Assembly (NCBI GenBank): GCA_002404395.1
Contig: DHJP01000021.1
Location: 6,143-13,598 of the forward strand
Reading direction: 5' to 3'
Length of the DNA stretch: 7,456 bases
From: Clostridiales bacterium UBA4717
GTDB taxonomy: Bacteria; Bacillota; Clostridia; Oscillospirales; CAG-272
This document shows positions 6,812-7,456 of the stretch, piece by piece. A program made the position numbers and the translations under genes. The notes below the pieces were generated by a model. That model saw nothing but the letters and a program-made list of their open reading frames with translations. It was not told where the DNA came from and searched no databases. The stretch's first letter is position 1. The number at the start of each line of letters is the position of its first letter.

Positions 6812-6927
6812 AGTAAACTATTAGGAAAGTGCCGATTTAGTTTAGCAACATATATAATCATTAATAAACTATTAGGGACGGGTTGATTTAGTTTAACTAA
6901 AATGCTCCGTCCTTAATAGTTTACTTT
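6810..6927 (+). repeat. Intergenic repeat element with direct and inverted copies (nrnA-truB spacer)
   Basis: The element is bounded by a perfect 14-base inverted pair, AAAGTAAACTATTA (6810-6823) and TAATAGTTTACTTT (6914-6927). Inside it two direct units of the form TAAACTATTAGG-N9-GATTTAGTTTA occur at 6814-6844 and 6865-6895; the second has one extra spacer-region difference but the same length. The second unit also pairs with the right end: TAAACTATTAGGGACGG (6865-6881) with 6907-6923, 17 pairs including one G-U, with an inner TTTAGT/ACTAAA stem at 6887-6901. The left edge reaches into the nrnA stop codon. It may be a small non-autonomous (MITE- or REP-like) element or a structured RNA; no coding sequence is seen. 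I could not identify a target duplication. Confidence 0.7.
6853..6858 (+). promoter_or_regulatory. Possible -10 box inside the nrnA-truB spacer
   Basis: A perfect TATAAT lies at 6853-6858, about 90 bases before truB. No good -35 box is seen at 16-18 bases upstream; the best I find is GTGCCG, matching 3 of 6. In such AT-rich DNA this match may be chance. If used, transcripts would begin near the start of the 6865-6923 hairpin. Confidence 0.25.
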
Positions 6928-6947
6928 AACACTAAGAAGGGAAAGAA

Positions 6948-7456
6948 ATGCAGAAATTAAATGGAATAATAGTAATAAATAAACCTAAAAATTATACATC
7001 ACATGATGTTGTAGCTAAAGTAAAGAAAATATTAAAATTAAAAAAAGTAGGACATACTGGAACATTAGATCCAAACGCTACAGGAGTATTGCCATTACTT
7101 TTAAACTCTGGAACAAAGCTTTCAAAATATTTAATAAATCACGATAAAGAATATGAAGTAACTTTAAAATTAGGAATAAGAACAGATACTCTAGATAGCG
7201 AAGGAAAAATACTAGAAGAAAGAAAAGTAGATACTGCAATATTAGAAAACACTGAAAATATAAAGAAAGTATTAAATTCATTTGAGGGAAAGCAAGAGCA
7301 AATACCACCAATATATTCAGCAATAAAAGTAAAAGGAAAAAAACTATATGAATATGCAAGAAGCGGTGAAAAGGTAGAAGTTCAAGCAAGGCAAATAGAA
7401 ATATATAATATAGAATTAGAAAAAGTAAACGCTAAAAATGAAGAAATAGTATTTAA
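6948..7456 (+). CDS. truB: tRNA pseudouridine(55) synthase TruB (partial, 3' end outside window)
   Basis: The first 169 residues are present, and the frame is open to the window end. TruB converts U55 to pseudouridine in the T-loop of most tRNAs and also acts as a tRNA chaperone. The N-terminal GIIVINKPKNYTSHDVV (6-22) is typical. The catalytic block is GHTGTLDPNATGVLP (35-49), with the nucleophile Asp41. The block PPIYSAIKVKG (120-130), followed by KLYEYARSG, matches the conserved substrate-binding region. ATG 6948 follows AGAAGG (6935-6940) by 7 bases. It is the last gene seen of the operon; in related bacteria ribF usually follows, but that is outside the window. Codon use is AT-rich, like rbfA and nrnA: four of five proline codons are CCA and one is CCT. 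Confidence 0.95.
   Translation, partial: MQKLNGIIVINKPKNYTSHDVVAKVKKILKLKKVGHTGTLDPNATGVLPLLLNSGTKLSKYLINHDKEYEVTLKLGIRTDTLDSEGKILEERKVDTAILENTENIKKVLNSFEGKQEQIPPIYSAIKVKGKKLYEYARSGEKVEVQARQIEIYNIELEKVNAKNEEIVF

Noticed and set aside
6810..6927. CRISPR array or riboswitch
   Set aside because: There are only two degenerate direct units with inverted symmetry and no regular spacers, and I see no match to a known riboswitch core.

Overview
This window is housekeeping DNA from a bacterium of the Clostridia type (Firmicutes). It carries the tail of a glycogen phosphorylase gene, then the conserved translation/transcription operon rimP-nusA-ylxR-ylxQ-infB-rbfA-nrnA-truB, all on the + strand. The organism type is inferred from gene order (ylxR and ylxQ between nusA and infB; a DHH phosphoesterase between rbfA and truB), from the short NusA without the proteobacterial C-terminal repeats, and from strong AGGAGG-like ribosome binding sites.

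Layout. 1-316: 3' end of glgP. 317-448: regulatory spacer with phased A-tracts, a near-consensus extended -10 promoter (TTGCAA-17 bp-TGGTATACT) and a terminator-like hairpin in the leader. 449-5423: rimP, nusA, ylxR, ylxQ and infB, tightly packed and partly overlapping. 5435-5782: rbfA. 5783-5860: spacer with a long imperfect palindrome. 5861-6811: nrnA-like gene. 6812-6947: spacer with repeated and inverted motifs. 6948-7456: 5' part of truB, cut by the window end. No stretch longer than 300 bases lacks a gene. I see no tRNA, rRNA, CRISPR array, transposase or phage gene.

How the genes work together. RimP and RbfA assist 30S ribosome maturation, IF2 (infB) starts translation, NusA controls pausing and termination, TruB makes Psi55 in tRNA, YlxR (RnpM) and YlxQ are small RNA-binding proteins, and NrnA degrades very short RNAs. 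The operon is thus an RNA-metabolism and ribosome-assembly unit. A leader attenuator before rimP would fit autogenous control by NusA, as known for the E. coli nusA operon; here this is inference.

The most striking feature is not a new gene but a break in composition near the 3' end of infB. Sampled upstream infB sequence is about 51% G+C, and sampled rbfA is about 25%. By my reading, proline codons switch from almost never CCA (1 of 52) to almost always CCA (16 of 18 in rbfA, nrnA and partial truB). The reading frame and operon order continue without damage. Either the contig joins two different genomes inside conserved infB sequence, or the distal operon was replaced by homologous recombination from an AT-rich relative. 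The sequence alone cannot decide; an assembly chimera is at least as likely. I found no convincing new biological system.
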